The position numbers were made by a program, and so were the translations under genes. Shown here one piece after another: positions 15,394 to 15,698 of a stretch of DNA of 15,698 bases (position 1 is its first letter; every line of letters begins with the position of its first letter). Source of the stretch: Syntrophomonadaceae bacterium (GTDB taxonomy: Bacteria > Bacillota > Syntrophomonadia > Syntrophomonadales > Syntrophomonadaceae); the NCBI GenBank assembly GCA_028683995.1, contig JAQUGU010000010.1, positions 1-15,698 on the forward strand, written 5' to 3'. The notes under the pieces were generated by a model. That model had not been told where the DNA came from. It did no database searches and saw nothing but the letters and a program-made list of their open reading frames with translations.

Positions 15394-15422
15394 ATATTAT
15401 ATTATTATAAGCTAATTTTCAA
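15394..15422 (-). promoter_or_regulatory. Probable promoter for guaB
   Basis: Minus-strand TTGAAA (15422-15417) is followed after 15 bases by TATAAT (15401-15396), or after 17 by TAATAT (15399-15394). It lies 30 bases before the guaB ATG. The AT-rich run makes the register uncertain. No riboswitch fold was recognised in the gap. Confidence 0.45.
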
Positions 15423-15451
15423 TACTCTGCAGCTTTTCAGTTTTTAGTATT

Positions 15452-15682
15452 TTAGTCTCCTCCCATAACCGAGCCTAAACCATATTTCATAAAATGCTGC
15501 TGTAACAGGCTTATGGTATCCATATTAACCTCATATTTAGCTGCCATATCGTCCAGATTAGCACCAATTTTTAAGTCCTCAATAAAGCTATCAAAATCAA
15601 CCCCGGTTTCCTCGCACATCTCATTAAGCCCGGGAATCCTGCTCCAGGGCGGAAAGGACCCCGTCCCATAATCTCTTGCCAT
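15452..15682 (-). CDS. Small conserved helix-turn-helix protein
   Basis: This 76-residue protein starts MARDYGTGSFPPWSRIPGLN and has an acidic helical segment (NEMCEETGVDFDSFIEDLK). It then has a homeodomain-like helix-turn-helix at about 40-66 (ANLDDMAAKYEVNMDTISLLQQHF), ending in KYGLGSVMGGD. Proteins with this MARDYG...PPW...SVMG outline are, as far as I recall, found in spore-forming clostridia and remain uncharacterised. The ATG is seven bases after AAAGGAGGT, so the gene is complete. It ends 87 bases upstream of guaB on the same strand and may be cotranscribed or may regulate nearby genes. DNA binding is inferred from the helix-turn-helix pattern only. Confidence 0.8.
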   Translation of the reverse strand: MARDYGTGSFPPWSRIPGLNEMCEETGVDFDSFIEDLKIGANLDDMAAKYEVNMDTISLLQQHFMKYGLGSVMGGD

Positions 15683-15698
15683 AAATCTACCTCCTTTT

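Overview
The window looks like chromosomal DNA from an anaerobic, endospore-forming Firmicute of the clostridial side, possibly Syntrophomonas-like. Evidence for this: an SspF-type alpha/beta small acid-soluble spore protein, strong AGGAGG ribosome binding sites, frequent GTG and TTG starts, moderate GC content by eye, a Lon-like protease of the kind common in clostridia, a YlaI-type zinc-ribbon protein and a small HTH protein upstream of guaB. The genus is an inference from gene content, not a measurement. Apart from a 31-codon leader and corA, and the spore protein gene with a relic behind it, everything is on the minus strand.

Layout. Positions 1-839 hold the 5' part of an alpha/beta hydrolase and, upstream of it, a 59-residue zinc-ribbon protein. 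Positions 994-6436 hold a minus-strand run: metallo-beta-lactamase-fold protein, Lon-like ATP-dependent protease, small lipoprotein (start overlaps the protease stop) and a chemoreceptor with one Cache-type sensor. Positions 6437-6665 are intergenic with two kinds of short repeat. Positions 6666-7674 are an azlC-azlD branched-chain amino acid export pair. Positions 7706-7815 are an inverted-repeat element. Positions 7905-9857 are a class A penicillin-binding protein. Positions 9961-11133 are a promoter, a leader ORF, two alternative hairpins and corA. Positions 11143-11166 are a palindromic terminator, followed by a second copy of the intergenic repeat. Positions 11324-12914 hold a DUF47/PhoU-like protein and a radical SAM protein. 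Positions 13083-13306 are the spore protein gene and its terminator, followed by a DUF1858-like relic interrupted by TGA. Positions 13512-15682 are a minus-strand cluster: small HTH protein, guaB and a MgtC-like membrane protein.

Most genes are housekeeping: GMP synthesis, cell wall synthesis, proteolysis, Mg2+ transport and chemotaxis. The least ordinary part is the corA leader at 9961-10158. A good promoter is followed by a well-initiated 31-residue ORF beginning MEPIPR. The CCCTCC after its stop codon can pair either with GGAGGG inside the leader ORF (9-bp stem) or with the GGAGGG that is corA's own Shine-Dalgarno (6-bp stem). This is the architecture of a translation-coupled attenuator. 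Its start resembles the MEP.P start of the enterobacterial MgtL leader peptide, which also precedes a Mg2+ transporter gene. I regard it as the best candidate here for an undescribed regulatory system. Secondary points of interest are the inverted-repeat element with compensatory changes in its arms, the dispersed repeat with a removable hairpin module, and the TGA at a CxxC position in the DUF1858-like relic.
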